Notes: generated by a model not told the origin, from the sequence alone. 64,000 bases of DNA from Pseudomonas uvaldensis (GCF_021271205.1 NZ_JAIWKS010000003.1:496001-560000); one strand, 5' to 3'. Positions 43,466-53,632 are shown, counted from the first letter of the stretch. A program made the numbers and translations.

Positions 43466-45367
43466 ATGGGGCAGGCAAGTAGTCAGGCGGTGGAGGCCGG
43501 GCATTCGGCCGCAAACCCGCTTAGCATGCTGGTCGCGGCGGTCGGAGTGGTTTATGGCGACATTGGCACGAGCCCGTTGTACACCCTCAAGGAAGTGTTT
43601 TCCGGTGCCTATGGCGTACCCGTCAACCATGACGGGGTGCTGGGGATCCTGTCGCTGATTTTCTGGTCGCTGATCTGGGTCGTGTCGATCAAGTACATGA
43701 TGTTCGTCCTGCGTGCCGACAACCAGGGCGAGGGCGGCATCATGGCGCTCACCGCCCTGGCACGGCGGGCGGCGGGAAGCCGGGCCCGGCTGCGCACGTT
43801 GCTGGTGGTCTGCGGTCTGATCGGCGCCGCGCTGTTCTACGGCGACAGCATGATCACCCCGGCGATTTCCGTGCTCTCGGCCATCGAAGGCCTCGGGCTG
43901 GCGTTCGAGGGCATCGACCATTGGGTCGTGCCGCTGTCGCTGGTGGTTTTGATCGCGCTGTTTCTGATCCAACGCCATGGCACCGCGCGGATCGGCATCC
44001 TGTTCGGCCCGATCATGGTCACCTGGTTCGTGGTGCTCGGTGCGCTGGGCGTCTACGGCATCAGTCAGCAACCGGAAGTGCTGTTGGCGGTGAACCCGGC
44101 CTGGGCAGTGCGTTTCTTTGTGGTCCATCCAGGCATGGGGGTGGCGATCCTCGGCGCCGTGGTACTGGCGCTGACCGGTGCCGAAGCGCTCTACGCCGAT
44201 ATGGGCCATTTCGGCCGCAAACCGATTGCCCGCGCCTGGTTTCTCCTGGTGTTGCCGGGGTTGATGCTCAACTATTTCGGCCAGGGCGCGTTGTTGCTGG
44301 GGGATCCCGAGGCGGCGCGCAACCCGTTCTATCTGCTGGCGCCCAGCTGGGCGTTGCTGCCGCTGGTGGGGCTGTCGACCCTGGCCACGGTGATCGCTTC
44401 GCAAGCGGTGATTTCCGGCGCGTTCTCCCTGACCCGCCAGGCAATCCAACTGGGCTATATCCCGCGCATGTATATCCAGCACACATCCAGCGCCGAACAG
44501 GGCCAGATCTACATCGGTGCGGTGAACTGGTCGTTGATGGTGGGTGTGGTGCTGCTGGTGCTGGGATTCGAATCGTCCGGCGCGCTGGCCTCGGCCTACG
44601 GCGTGGCGGTGACCGGCACCATGCTGATGACCACCATTCTGGTCTCGGCCGTGATCCTGTTGCTATGGAAATGGCCGCCTGTGCTGGCGGTGCCGGTATT
44701 GCTCGGTTTCCTGCTGGTGGATGGCCTGTACTTCGCCGCCAACGTGCCGAAGATCATCCAGGGCGGGGCCTTCCCGGTCATTGCCGGTATTGCCTTGTTC
44801 GTGCTGATGACCACCTGGAAGCGCGGCAAGCAGTTGCTGGTGGAGCGCCTCGACGAGGGTGCGCTGCCGTTGCCGATCTTCATCAGCAGCATCCGTGTAC
44901 AACCACCTCACCGGGTCCAGGGCACCGCTGTGTTCCTGACTGCACGCTCCGATGCCGTGCCCCACGCGCTGTTGCACAACTTGCTGCACAACCAGGTGTT
45001 GCATGAGCAAGTGGTGTTGTTGACGGTGGTGTACGAAGACATCCCTCGTGTACCGCCACAACGGCGCTTCGAGGTCGATTCCTACGGCGAAGGCTTCTTC
45101 CGGGTCATTTTACATTTCGGCTTCACCGACGAGCCGGACGTGCCCGAGGCGCTCAAGCTCTGCCATCTGGATGACCTGGACTTCAGCCCGATGCGCACCA
45201 CTTATTTCCTCAGTCGCGAGACGGTCATCGCCTCCAAGCTCGAAGGCATGGCCCGCTGGCGTGAATTGCTGTTCGCTTTCATGTTGAAGAATGCCAATGG
45301 CAATTTGCGGTTCTTCAATCTGCCGTTGAACCGGGTGATTGAATTGGGGACGCAGGTCGAGATGTAG
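43466..45367 (+). CDS. kup: Low-affinity potassium transporter Kup
   Basis: 633 aa with ~12 membrane segments and the family signatures [16 protein letters not shown] and [11 protein letters not shown]. The hydrophilic C-terminus is typical. It performs H+/K+ symport. ATG 43466 lies behind AGGAG; the frame opens earlier at 43406 without a ribosome site. Nothing specific is seen in 43194-43465 besides promoter space. Confidence 0.95.
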   Translation: MGQASSQAVEAGHSAANPLSMLVAAVGVVYGDIGTSPLYTLKEVFSGAYGVPVNHDGVLGILSLIFWSLIWVVSIKYMMFVLRADNQGEGGIMALTALARRAAGSRARLRTLLVVCGLIGAALFYGDSMITPAISVLSAIEGLGLAFEGIDHWVVPLSLVVLIALFLIQRHGTARIGILFGPIMVTWFVVLGALGVYGISQQPEVLLAVNPAWAVRFFVVHPGMGVAILGAVVLALTGAEALYADMGHFGRKPIARAWFLLVLPGLMLNYFGQGALLLGDPEAARNPFYLLAPSWALLPLVGLSTLATVIASQAVISGAFSLTRQAIQLGYIPRMYIQHTSSAEQGQIYIGAVNWSLMVGVVLLVLGFESSGALASAYGVAVTGTMLMTTILVSAVILLLWKWPPVLAVPVLLGFLLVDGLYFAANVPKIIQGGAFPVIAGIALFVLMTTWKRGKQLLVERLDEGALPLPIFISSIRVQPPHRVQGTAVFLTARSDAVPHALLHNLLHNQVLHEQVVLLTVVYEDIPRVPPQRRFEVDSYGEGFFRVILHFGFTDEPDVPEALKLCHLDDLDFSPMRTTYFLSRETVIASKLEGMARWRELLFAFMLKNANGNLRFFNLPLNRVIELGTQVEM

Positions 45368-45438
45368 CGCCCACCGACGATTTGTGTTCAGCGCTTTGGG
45401 GCGCTGAACGTTCCTGGCCGAGCGTGGGAGCGTCAATC

Positions 45439-45476
45439 AAAAGCCCCTGTTGCCTTGCGGCAGCGGGGGCTTTTTT
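45439..45476 (+). terminator. Intrinsic terminator of kup
   Basis: AAGCCCC-TG-TTGCC ... GGCAG-CG-GGGGCTT followed by T6. It separates kup from the isonitrile operon. Confidence 0.88.
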
Positions 45477-45500
45477 GCGGCATCTGTCCCGGTATTCCGT

Positions 45501-45559
45501 GACAGCACTGTCCTGTGGCGCTTCGGAAAAATTTGACAAGTGTTTGCTTTCTGTAGGAT
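45501..45559 (+). promoter_or_regulatory. Candidate promoter and operator of the isonitrile operon
   Basis: TTGACA (45533-45538) and TAGGAT (45554-45559) with a short 15-base spacer. A dyad GACAG-CA-CTGTC (45501-45512) lies ~20 bases upstream of the -35 box, a place for an activator. The short spacing suggests a regulated promoter. Confidence 0.45.
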
Positions 45560-45639
45560 TTTTTACCCGCCCGCAGATCAAGGAGTATCTGCCGGTGGCC
45601 AAGGATTTGGCTGCCGTCACTATCAAACAAGGATTGTCT

Positions 45640-46635
45640 ATGCAGGGTTCAACCACCGTTGCTCAACAGGTGGGCGGTCAGGGCGTGCATGAGCATCAGC
45701 CTGTCTCGTCCCGGAACATTGCCCAACAGATTCTCGAATGCCTGTTTCGCCGTCGTAGCCTCGCCCCCGGGGAAAGCGACGAACTTTCCTTGCAAGTGTT
45801 GGAGCCCCATCTTGCGAAAGTCATGCGGGCAGTCGAAAGCGGTCGCAAAGTTGAAATGGTTTTGCCGGCCTTTCCCGGAAAATCCCCCAGCCGCAAGAAA
45901 ACCCTGAGCCACTTGCCCGACCTGGCTGAATACCATGCCATCGATGAGCTCTATCGCCTGTGCGCGCAGATCCAGGCGATTTATGCACCCGGTGCGTTGA
46001 TCCACATCTGCTCGGATGGTTATGTGTTTGCCGATCTGGTGCGTGTCCCCGATGCGGACGTCAAGGCGTATACCGACTCGATCCAGGATTACGCCGAACA
46101 GCACTACGGCGGCACTTTTGCCCATTTCGATCTCAGGAATGCCTACCCTCAACTTGATTGCCTGGACGCGATGCGCGAAGAAATGATGATCGAACACGGT
46201 CAGTCATTGATCCTGTTGCAACAGCGCTTCAAGGACGATCCGCACATGATGCTGATGTACTGCGGTATCCATCGTTTCCTGTCCGAGGATTATTCGGGGC
46301 TTGATGAATTCGCCGGCATGAGCCTCAACGCGGTGAAGAAGATCGCCAAGCCGGCCTCTCAGCGAGTGATCCAGCGCAGTGAGGCCTGGAGTGCATTATT
46401 GCAGGCGCGCTATCCGGATTGCCTGCGCCTGTCGATTCACCCGCAACTGGCGGTATCGACGAAAATCGGTATCCGCCTCGTTCCGACCAGTGACCTGTGG
46501 CGTACGCCCTGGCATTCGGTGGCAATCAAGCGACGGGGTGTGGTGACCCTCGAAAAACGCAGCAATGTCGACGAGCGCTTCCATCGGCTGGTATTTCGCA
46601 AGGGGCGTCCTTGTCACTACGCCAGTGCCCAATGA
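45640..46635 (+). CDS. Isonitrile (isocyanide) synthase, PvcA/Dit1 family
   Basis: 331 aa, close to PvcA size. Conserved blocks: VLPAFPGKSPS (74-84), HLPDLAEYHAIDEL (91-104), ICSDGYVFADLV (123-134), and TPWHSVA (289-295). PvcA-type enzymes turn an aromatic amino acid amine into an isonitrile using ribulose-5-phosphate. ATG 45640 has AAGGA at 7 bases. It overlaps the HAD gene by ATGA, so the operon is translationally coupled. The substrate amino acid cannot be read from sequence. Confidence 0.87.
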   Translation: MQGSTTVAQQVGGQGVHEHQPVSSRNIAQQILECLFRRRSLAPGESDELSLQVLEPHLAKVMRAVESGRKVEMVLPAFPGKSPSRKKTLSHLPDLAEYHAIDELYRLCAQIQAIYAPGALIHICSDGYVFADLVRVPDADVKAYTDSIQDYAEQHYGGTFAHFDLRNAYPQLDCLDAMREEMMIEHGQSLILLQQRFKDDPHMMLMYCGIHRFLSEDYSGLDEFAGMSLNAVKKIAKPASQRVIQRSEAWSALLQARYPDCLRLSIHPQLAVSTKIGIRLVPTSDLWRTPWHSVAIKRRGVVTLEKRSNVDERFHRLVFRKGRPCHYASAQ

Positions 46636-47351
46636 GAACGTCTCGGTTGCGGATCGATGCCGTGCTCTTCGATCTGGACGGGACCCTGGTAGACACCTTG
46701 CCGGACATCACCTGGTGCCTGAACCAGGTATTGCTGGCGCACGGGTGCCCATCGCTGACAACAGAAACGGTGCGGGGCTATATCGGCGGTGGTACCACTG
46801 CGATGATCGAGGCGGTGGCGACGCAGTTTGGTATCGCCGATGCGGGCATGCTGCACCAGCGTTATGTGGGTCTGTACCAGGATCATCTGGTGCAGTTTTC
46901 CAAGCCCTTCAGTGGTGTATTGGCAATGCTCGAAGGCTGTCGAGAGCTACAACTGCCACTGGCGATCGTGACCAACAAAGCCGAGGACATGGCCTGCCGT
47001 GTCGCTGAGTCGCTGCTCGCGCGCACGGCTTTCAACGCGATTCTGGGACACCGTGCAGGCCGCTCGCTCAAACCCCAGCCGGTGGTGGCATGGGAAGCCG
47101 CGCGACGGTTGTCGGTTGATCCCCGACACTGTCTGTTCGTCGGAGACACGGAGATCGATCTGCAGACTGCCCGTGCCGCGGGCATGCCCTCGGCAATGGT
47201 CGCCTGGGGCTATGGTCCGACGTGTGCCGGGCAGGCCCAGGCCCCCGACTTCTACTGTGAACAGCCGGCCGGGCTGTTACACATCCTCAAGCAACACCGT
47301 GGCGCCGTGCAGGCGTTCACCGAGCATGGCGATACCGTCAAAACCTGTTGA
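46632..47351 (+). CDS. HAD-family phosphatase (phosphoglycolate phosphatase-like)
   Basis: 239 aa. HAD motif I DAVLFDLDGTLVDT (9-22), motif II-type AIVTNKAEDMA, motif III Lys in GRSLKPQP, motif IV FVGDTEIDLQTARAAGM. It resembles Gph/PPase-like enzymes acting on small sugar phosphates. Lodged between two isonitrile synthase genes, it may remove a phosphorylated by-product or intermediate of the ribulose-5-phosphate-dependent step, or dephosphorylate the product; this is inference. Confidence 0.85.
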   Translation: MRTSRLRIDAVLFDLDGTLVDTLPDITWCLNQVLLAHGCPSLTTETVRGYIGGGTTAMIEAVATQFGIADAGMLHQRYVGLYQDHLVQFSKPFSGVLAMLEGCRELQLPLAIVTNKAEDMACRVAESLLARTAFNAILGHRAGRSLKPQPVVAWEAARRLSVDPRHCLFVGDTEIDLQTARAAGMPSAMVAWGYGPTCAGQAQAPDFYCEQPAGLLHILKQHRGAVQAFTEHGDTVKTC

Positions 47352-47378
47352 TACACCCACTCTCAAGGAAGCTGTTCC

Positions 47379-49139
47379 ATGGAACATAGAGACGCCTGGA
47401 TCACGGCCGTCAGCGATTTGCTGGCCGGTTACCTGTTCAAGGGTACGGATGATCGTTTCGAAACACAGGGCCGGGACTGTCTGGCACTCCGGCTGGGGCA
47501 ATGCTTCGATCAGCGCCGTCCGGTACGCTTGATTCTGCCGGGTTTTCCCTGCAAATCCCCCAATGCCATCGACCAGACCTTCGGTGTGCTGCCGGACTAT
47601 GGCGAGGTCATGGCCATCGAACGCCTCGATCAGCTGGGGCAGGCCATTGCCGCGCTGCATGAACCTGGGTGCGTGGTATCGATCCTCAGCGATGGCACGA
47701 CGTTCAATGACATCGTCGGGGTGAGCGATGACGTTCGTGCGGCCTATAACCGGGCGCTGCGTGAGCTGTGTACGACACACACCATTGAGTGGGTCAGCAT
47801 GGAAGACCTGTTCCCGCAGGCTCAAAGTGCGGAGGCGGTGCGCGCCAGCCTGGTCAAGCAGGCCCGATTACCCTGGAAAAACCTGGGGGACCTGATCGAA
47901 CAGAGCCGGCATGATGAAGCCCTCGGTCGGACCCACGACAATCTGTGCAGTCATCTCTACAACGACCTGCGCCTGTGTCGCGAGGAAGGGCAGAGCGAGG
48001 ACGAGTACCTGCAGCAAATCAGTTACAAGGCCTATCAGATGATGCTGCGTGGCCAGGCGTTGAATGCTGCGGTGGATCGCTTCTTCCCCGATGACATCCG
48101 ATTGTCGGTCCATCAGTACAGCAATACCGGGCCCAAATTTACCGTCGGGCTGGCCGAAGGGTTGAGTCGCGTCGACAGTCCCTGGCACGCCGTGCCTGTA
48201 TGTAACCTCGACGGGAGCCAGAGCCTGCGCGCCCGGGCCCAGGTCGACCTGGACCAGCATGTGCTGGTCACCTGGCAGGGGCGGCCGTGGCTTTACCACC
48301 AGACAGAAGGTCCCCAGGCACAAGGCTTCGAGTACGAGCTGCAAAAGCTGCCGCTCTTCGGCCTGGTGGTGCGGGATCCGTTGGGGCTGGGTTTCGAACG
48401 ACTGTCCACGGGGTTATTGGAGGCATTGGTGGAAACCTTCGGCTTTGTTTGCCTCAAGGGTTGCCATTTCGAGGACCAGGACAGTTTCGCCCGCAGTTGC
48501 GAACGTTTTGGCACCTTGTACGAATGGGCTTTCGGCGCTGTACACGTGGTCAAGCCAGCGGACAAACCGCAAGGCGTGGTGCATTCGCTGGAGAAAACAC
48601 CGTTGCATTGGGACTTGAACATGCTGCCCGATAGCGACGCCCAGGTTCAGCGCAACCCGAAATTCTGCGCCAGTAAGTTCATGTTGTATTGCAAGACGGC
48701 GCCGCTGCCGGGCGAAGGCCAGACCACCATCGTCGACAGCCGGAACGTGTTGCGCAAGGTCGGGCAACAGGTCGCCCGGCAATGGCAGGCGGTGAACATC
48801 ACCTACTACACCAAAATGACCTACTTCGGCGGTTCGCCACGCATGTACAGCCTTGTGGATCATCATCCCCGCAGCGGCGAACTCATCCTGCGTTATCAGG
48901 AAGGCACCGATTCGACGTTGCAGACTCTCAGCCAGTCTGTGCAGGATCATGACGAGGAGGCTCAACAGGCGTTGCTGGATCGGGTCAACAGCCTGGTCTA
49001 CGACCCGGAGTGCCTGATTGCCCATCAATGGAGCGAGGGCGATCTGGTACTGATCGACAACTATCGAACGCTGCACGGGCGGCTGCCGATGTCGGCGGGT
49101 TCCGCTTCGCGGGAGTTGTGGCGGGTTCAGGTCTACTAA
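47379..49139 (+). CDS. Isonitrile synthase - Fe(II)/2-oxoglutarate dioxygenase fusion (PvcA-PvcB-like)
   Basis: 586 aa. Residues ~1-310 are a second isonitrile synthase: ILPGFPCKSPN (52-62), VLPDYGEVMAIERL (70-83), ILSDGTTFNDIV (102-113), SPWHAVPV (267-274). Residues ~320-586 are a TauD/PvcB-type dioxygenase with the Fe triad His410-x-Asp412 (PLHWDLNM) and His566 (YRTLHGRL), plus Arg578 placed to bind 2-oxoglutarate. Dioxygenases of this type decarboxylate and desaturate the isonitrile acid to a vinyl isonitrile. AAGGAAG precedes the ATG, 27 bases after the HAD gene. Confidence 0.87.
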   Translation: MEHRDAWITAVSDLLAGYLFKGTDDRFETQGRDCLALRLGQCFDQRRPVRLILPGFPCKSPNAIDQTFGVLPDYGEVMAIERLDQLGQAIAALHEPGCVVSILSDGTTFNDIVGVSDDVRAAYNRALRELCTTHTIEWVSMEDLFPQAQSAEAVRASLVKQARLPWKNLGDLIEQSRHDEALGRTHDNLCSHLYNDLRLCREEGQSEDEYLQQISYKAYQMMLRGQALNAAVDRFFPDDIRLSVHQYSNTGPKFTVGLAEGLSRVDSPWHAVPVCNLDGSQSLRARAQVDLDQHVLVTWQGRPWLYHQTEGPQAQGFEYELQKLPLFGLVVRDPLGLGFERLSTGLLEALVETFGFVCLKGCHFEDQDSFARSCERFGTLYEWAFGAVHVVKPADKPQGVVHSLEKTPLHWDLNMLPDSDAQVQRNPKFCASKFMLYCKTAPLPGEGQTTIVDSRNVLRKVGQQVARQWQAVNITYYTKMTYFGGSPRMYSLVDHHPRSGELILRYQEGTDSTLQTLSQSVQDHDEEAQQALLDRVNSLVYDPECLIAHQWSEGDLVLIDNYRTLHGRLPMSAGSASRELWRVQVY

Positions 49140-49188
49140 GACCACCCCTCAGTGGGCGCTTGGTCGCGAAGGCGCCGGCACCGACAAA

Positions 49189-49230
49189 ACGACAAGCCCC
49201 TGCGGCTGTAAGGCAGCAGGGGCTTGTCGT
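49189..49230. terminator. Terminator hairpin between the convergent isonitrile and acvB units
   Basis: Perfect 15-bp stem ACGACAAGCCCCTGC / GCAGGGGCTTGTCGT with a 12-base loop. T-rich tails are weak on both sides. Confidence 0.8.
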
Positions 49231-49245
49231 TAAGCCGGTATCGAA

Positions 49246-50535
49246 TTACTGATCGGCGGGCTTGGGCTGCCGATCGTTGATCTCGTCGATCAGGCGCCTG
49301 GCCAGGGCCGGGTAGTTTTCGTCGAAGTGATGGCCGCCCGGCAGTTTGACGGTCTCGCCCACGGCGGTCTTGTCGGTGCAGCCGCTTTCGTCGGCTTCTT
49401 CGCCACCGTAGATGCACACCACTTTTTCGGCAGGGAGCTTGGCCATCTCCGGGCCGGTGGCGGCTTCGGTGCCGGCGTTGCCGAGCCAGCCTTCGACCTC
49501 GATCTCGAAGCTGCCCGTGCGGGCGAAGGCCAGCAGGATGATTGCATCGACCCGCTGCTGTTCGGTGGCTGGCAGGCGGTTATAGATGGCTGGCAGCACG
49601 TCGGCGCCGAACGAATAACCGGTGAGGATGAAGCGCTTGGTCCCCCACACCTGGCGGTAATGCTGCATCAGTTCGGTGAGGTCCACGGCGCTTTGCTCGG
49701 GGCTCTTGTGCTGCCAGTAGTAGCGCAGGGTGTCGATGCCCACCACCGGGTAGCCGAGCTTGGCCATTTCATCGGCCACGTCGCGGTCCAGGTCACGCCA
49801 GCCGCCATCGCCGGAGAGGAACAGGGTCACGGTATCCCTGGCCTGGCTGGCGGGCACTTCGACCACCGGGATGGCCAGGCCGCCCTTGCCTTTTTCCGCG
49901 CCCACCAGGATTTTGCGCAGTTCGTTGTTCAGCACTTGCGGCAAGTTGATGTCGTAGTCGCTGATGCTGGTTTCGGCATTCTTCTGATCCCGCACGAAAG
50001 CAGCGCTGGTGTCGTCGGGGTTGTCGTTCCAGGCTACCAGCCAGTGGCCGTGGGCCGCGCTTTTGGGCAGCAGGTGGGTGCAACCGGGTTTTTCCAGGGC
50101 CAGGTCCACCGAGACGGCCTTGGCCTTGTCGTCCTTCTGCTCGGCCAGCCAGCGCCAGGCCAGCACGGCCCCCGGGCCGATGCCGCTGACCAGCGTCGCC
50201 GGTCCTTGAAGTTCTCTCAGGCCGGCTTGCAGGGCGCGCCCCTGCAGCATGCAGTCCTTGGGCAGGATCACCTGGACGATCTGCGCCGAGCCACTGCGGC
50301 TCAGGGTCGTCAATTGTGTATCGCTGAGTTTCTGATCTTCATTGACGGCTACCAGGACCTGGGCGCGAGGCTTGGTGCCTGGAATGACCCGGGTCATCGG
50401 CGCGCCATCGGCGGGCGTCAGTTGTTCGAGAGTGGGTTGTGGGGCCGGGCGGTTCCAATACCAGTAACCGCCACCGAGGATCACCGCCAGCACCAGCAGG
50501 GCGGCCACTACATATCGCCAGGAGCGTTGCATCAT
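49246..50535 (-). CDS. AcvB/VirJ-family protein (aminoacyl-phosphatidylglycerol hydrolase-like)
   Basis: 429 aa. N-terminal signal/anchor (RYVVAALLVLAVILGGGYWYW), then an alpha/beta hydrolase-type VirJ region with LFLSGDGGWRDLDRDVADEMAKLGYPVVGID and the nucleophile-elbow motif GYSFGADVLP. PA0919, its P. aeruginosa counterpart next to mprF, hydrolyses alanyl-phosphatidylglycerol in the periplasm. It starts within the mprF stop (TGATG), so the pair is coupled. Confidence 0.88.
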   Translation of the reverse strand: MMQRSWRYVVAALLVLAVILGGGYWYWNRPAPQPTLEQLTPADGAPMTRVIPGTKPRAQVLVAVNEDQKLSDTQLTTLSRSGSAQIVQVILPKDCMLQGRALQAGLRELQGPATLVSGIGPGAVLAWRWLAEQKDDKAKAVSVDLALEKPGCTHLLPKSAAHGHWLVAWNDNPDDTSAAFVRDQKNAETSISDYDINLPQVLNNELRKILVGAEKGKGGLAIPVVEVPASQARDTVTLFLSGDGGWRDLDRDVADEMAKLGYPVVGIDTLRYYWQHKSPEQSAVDLTELMQHYRQVWGTKRFILTGYSFGADVLPAIYNRLPATEQQRVDAIILLAFARTGSFEIEVEGWLGNAGTEAATGPEMAKLPAEKVVCIYGGEEADESGCTDKTAVGETVKLPGGHHFDENYPALARRLIDEINDRQPKPADQ

Positions 50536-53177
50536 CAGCGTTTCACCAGTCCAGTCAGGCCGCCCGCAATCAGGGCGGCGGTATCGGCCAGCGCCACCAG
50601 CGGATCGAGTCCGGCAGGCACAGCCATGTAACGAGGTTCCCAGTCAGGCTGGAATTTGTCTTTGAAGCGGCGCAGCCCCTGGAAGTTATAGAGCTGCTCG
50701 CCACGGCGGAACACCATCGAGCCCAGACGCTGGGTCAGTGGTGCGCCGCGACGCGGTTGCAGGCCCGACAACGGGACCATGCCGAGGCTGAAGCGGGCGT
50801 AGTCATGGTTTTTGTAATGTTGGATCAGGCCGACCATCATGAATTCCATGGTCAGCTTCGGGGCGTCGGGGTGGGCGCGCATCAAATCGAGGCTGGCCAG
50901 CTCGTGGCTGTGGGTCTCCAGCAGGTTGGCGAAGGCCACCGGACGACCCTCGAAGCGGATCACCGCGATGCGGAAATGCTTGAGATAGTCATTGCTAAAA
51001 CGACCCAGGGAGAAGCCTTTTTCGCGCACGTTCTTGCCGGTCAACCAGGCATCGGAAATCACCTTGAGTTCGTCCATCGGGGCCTGGCCCGGCTCGTGGA
51101 TTTCCAGGGACAGGCCGTCCCGGGTGCCACGGTTCCAGGTGTAACGCAGGTCCTTCATCTCCTTGCCCTTGGCCTCGAGGTCGAAACGCTTGAGGTCGAC
51201 CCGCGCTTCTTCACCCAGCTTGATCGCCGTCAGGCCGATGTCCATGTAGTAGGGCAGGTTCTCGGCGCGCACCTGATAGAACACCGGCCGGGCGTGATGG
51301 ATATCGCACAGGTCACGGAACTGCCAGATCATTTCGGCCCGTTGCTGGGTCGGTCCGATCGGGTCGTACAGCGCCACCAGGCTGCGGCCGCGGCGGGCAT
51401 ACATCAGGAACGCCTCATCGTTGGGATGAAACAGCAACGCCTTGTCGCCCGTCAGGGCCAGGCCACCGTCGGGTTGCGAAGACGTCATGAGAATCGCCTT
51501 GGCGCGCTCCAACTCCTCGGCCGTGGGTAGATGGATCACCGGCCGCGCCGTGCGCAACAACCAGGTCAGTGACACGACTACCAGCAGCACTGCGGCCCCC
51601 AGCAGCGAACGCAGGCCCCGTGGGGCATCGGCATCCAGGGTGAACTGCCACCACAGTTGATGGCTGTACGGGACATCCTGATAGGCAAACAACAGCAACC
51701 AGATCGAAGCGCCCAGCACGCAGAGGCTGGCGATCAGAAACAACGGGGAAAAAGGCAGCTCGGTCAGGCGGCTCGGACGATAGAAGGAACGCCGGAAAAC
51801 AGCCAGCAGGGCGGCCGTCAATGTCAGCAGCGTCGCCTCTTCCCAGTCGAAGCCCTTGAGCAGCGAGAGCAGGGCGCCCACCAGCAGCAACACGGTGGTC
51901 AACATCCAGGCGGCCGACAGGCGACGGCGCAGGCCCTGGGCGAGCAACAGGCACAAGACACCCACCAGGCTGGCGCCGAAGTGGGAAGCGTCCACCAGTC
52001 GATGGGGGATCAGGAAACCGATGTGCTCCAGGCGGGTGTCGATTTCCGGGGTCACGCCGGAAAACAGCAGCACCACGCCCGACAGGAACACCAGCACCGC
52101 CAGGATCGGCGCCGCCAGACCGGACGCCGCCCGCAGGGTCTGGCGGGTCTGGAACAGTCGTTGCGCTTCACTGATCAGCAGCAGTACGCAGGCCACCAGC
52201 ATGGGTAGCAACACGTAGATCAGACGGTACAGGAGCAGGGCAGCGGCCAGCGGCGCGGCGCCCAGTTTGTCGGCGAAGGCAGCGAGCAGGATCGCTTCGA
52301 ACACCCCGACGCCGCCTGGCACATGGCTGAGCACGCCGGCGGCTAACGCCAGCAGGTACACCAACAGGAATGCGCCGAAGGGCGGCGCCTCGGGCAGCAG
52401 CAGATACAGCACAGTGGCGGCGGCGGCCACGTCCAGTGCCGTGATGATCAGTTGCAGGAAGGTCAGGCGTCGGCCCGGCAGGCGAAGGGTGCGACGTCCG
52501 GCCTTGACCAGAAGGCTGTCTCGATGAGGCTGTTCAGGCAGGCGTCGGCGGTAGATACCGACGGCCAGCACACCCATGACCAGCAACACCGCCACGGAGA
52601 TCGCTGCGAGCAAAGTCGCGGGCAGGTGCAGCGCCGCGGAGGCAGCGGGCAGGTTGCTGAGAGTGGCCAGGGCCGCCAGCGGTGGTAGCGCACAGCCCAG
52701 GGACAGGCTGGCGAACAACGTCATGTGGGCGACATCCGCCGCTCCGAGGCCATGGCGGGCATACAATCGGTAGCGCACCGAACCGCCCGACAGCAGTGAC
52801 AGGCCAATCGCATTGCCGATGGCAAACGCGGTAAACCCGCCAAGGATCAATGTCTGGGAAGGGAGCGTCACGCCGGCATAACGGCTGGCGGACCATTCGT
52901 AGCCCAACAGAATGATGAAACCTGTGACCGTGGCGGCTATGGCGCCAAGCAGGGCCGGGCGAGGCACGTCGAGGATCGAGTCGTGTAGCGCGTAAAGATC
53001 GAGTTCGCTAAGCAGATGACGACAGGCAATCAGTGCAATCGCAAACAGCAACAGCGTGACGGCGAGGCCCAAGGGCTGGCGGTACTGGCTGATCCGGTCC
53101 AGCCAGCGCAGTCGTTCGGCCTTGATCGGTTGTGTCGCGGTAACAGTGTCTTGCGGGTCAGAGTGGGCGCGCATCAA
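50535..53177 (-). CDS. mprF: MprF: aminoacyl-phosphatidylglycerol synthase/flippase
   Basis: 880 aa. N-terminal flippase with ~14 membrane segments (LLFAIALIACRHLLS..., GGFTAFAIGNAIGLSLLSGGSVRYRLY). C-terminal soluble synthase domain from ~560 (DKALLFHPNDEAFLMYARRGRSLVALYDP, SLDLMRAHPDAPK). It adds Lys or Ala from charged tRNA to phosphatidylglycerol, reducing surface negative charge. Confidence 0.95.
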   Translation of the reverse strand: MMRAHSDPQDTVTATQPIKAERLRWLDRISQYRQPLGLAVTLLLFAIALIACRHLLSELDLYALHDSILDVPRPALLGAIAATVTGFIILLGYEWSASRYAGVTLPSQTLILGGFTAFAIGNAIGLSLLSGGSVRYRLYARHGLGAADVAHMTLFASLSLGCALPPLAALATLSNLPAASAALHLPATLLAAISVAVLLVMGVLAVGIYRRRLPEQPHRDSLLVKAGRRTLRLPGRRLTFLQLIITALDVAAAATVLYLLLPEAPPFGAFLLVYLLALAAGVLSHVPGGVGVFEAILLAAFADKLGAAPLAAALLLYRLIYVLLPMLVACVLLLISEAQRLFQTRQTLRAASGLAAPILAVLVFLSGVVLLFSGVTPEIDTRLEHIGFLIPHRLVDASHFGASLVGVLCLLLAQGLRRRLSAAWMLTTVLLLVGALLSLLKGFDWEEATLLTLTAALLAVFRRSFYRPSRLTELPFSPLFLIASLCVLGASIWLLLFAYQDVPYSHQLWWQFTLDADAPRGLRSLLGAAVLLVVVSLTWLLRTARPVIHLPTAEELERAKAILMTSSQPDGGLALTGDKALLFHPNDEAFLMYARRGRSLVALYDPIGPTQQRAEMIWQFRDLCDIHHARPVFYQVRAENLPYYMDIGLTAIKLGEEARVDLKRFDLEAKGKEMKDLRYTWNRGTRDGLSLEIHEPGQAPMDELKVISDAWLTGKNVREKGFSLGRFSNDYLKHFRIAVIRFEGRPVAFANLLETHSHELASLDLMRAHPDAPKLTMEFMMVGLIQHYKNHDYARFSLGMVPLSGLQPRRGAPLTQRLGSMVFRRGEQLYNFQGLRRFKDKFQPDWEPRYMAVPAGLDPLVALADTAALIAGGLTGLVKR

Positions 53178-53304
53178 TCACCTCTTGAGCTATGCGCGAC
53201 AGGATGGGGGTATCCGGCCAGGTTACCAATCCCTGCGGCAGAAAATAATTACAAAACTTTTGTAATGAAGTCGATTTTTACCAAAAGCAAAAAACAACAG
53301 GCAC

Positions 53305-53337
53305 AAAAAAGGCCACTCTTTCGAATGGCCTCTTTTT
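53305..53337 (-). terminator. Terminator of the downstream tRNA-fMet copy
   Basis: AAAAAAGGCCACTCTTTCG and AATGGCCTCTTTTT pair as a short GC stem with A/T tracts, just after the tRNA in leftward direction. Confidence 0.8.
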
Positions 53338-53344
53338 AGACGTT

Positions 53345-53421
<77 letters not shown>

Positions 53422-53601
53422 TCTGTGAGGCGGCATTCTACAGGCGAAAGCTCAGGTGTCAACCGTTAAAACAGAGCAAGGTCAAATTAACGGCCCATTC
53501 GCAGCCGATGCGGCTAAATGCTCGAAATTAAAAAGGAAATTGTCCTACAACCCGAACCTCTAGCTCCCACAAGTGTGGGTAACTGAAAAACCATCAGGCA
53601 C

Positions 53602-53632
53602 AAAAAAGGCCATTCTTTCGAATGGCCTTTTT
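53602..53632 (-). terminator. Terminator of the upstream tRNA-fMet copy
   Basis: AAAAAAGGCCATTCTTTCG / AATGGCCTTTTT, near-identical to the element at 53305, duplicated together with the tRNA. Confidence 0.8.
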
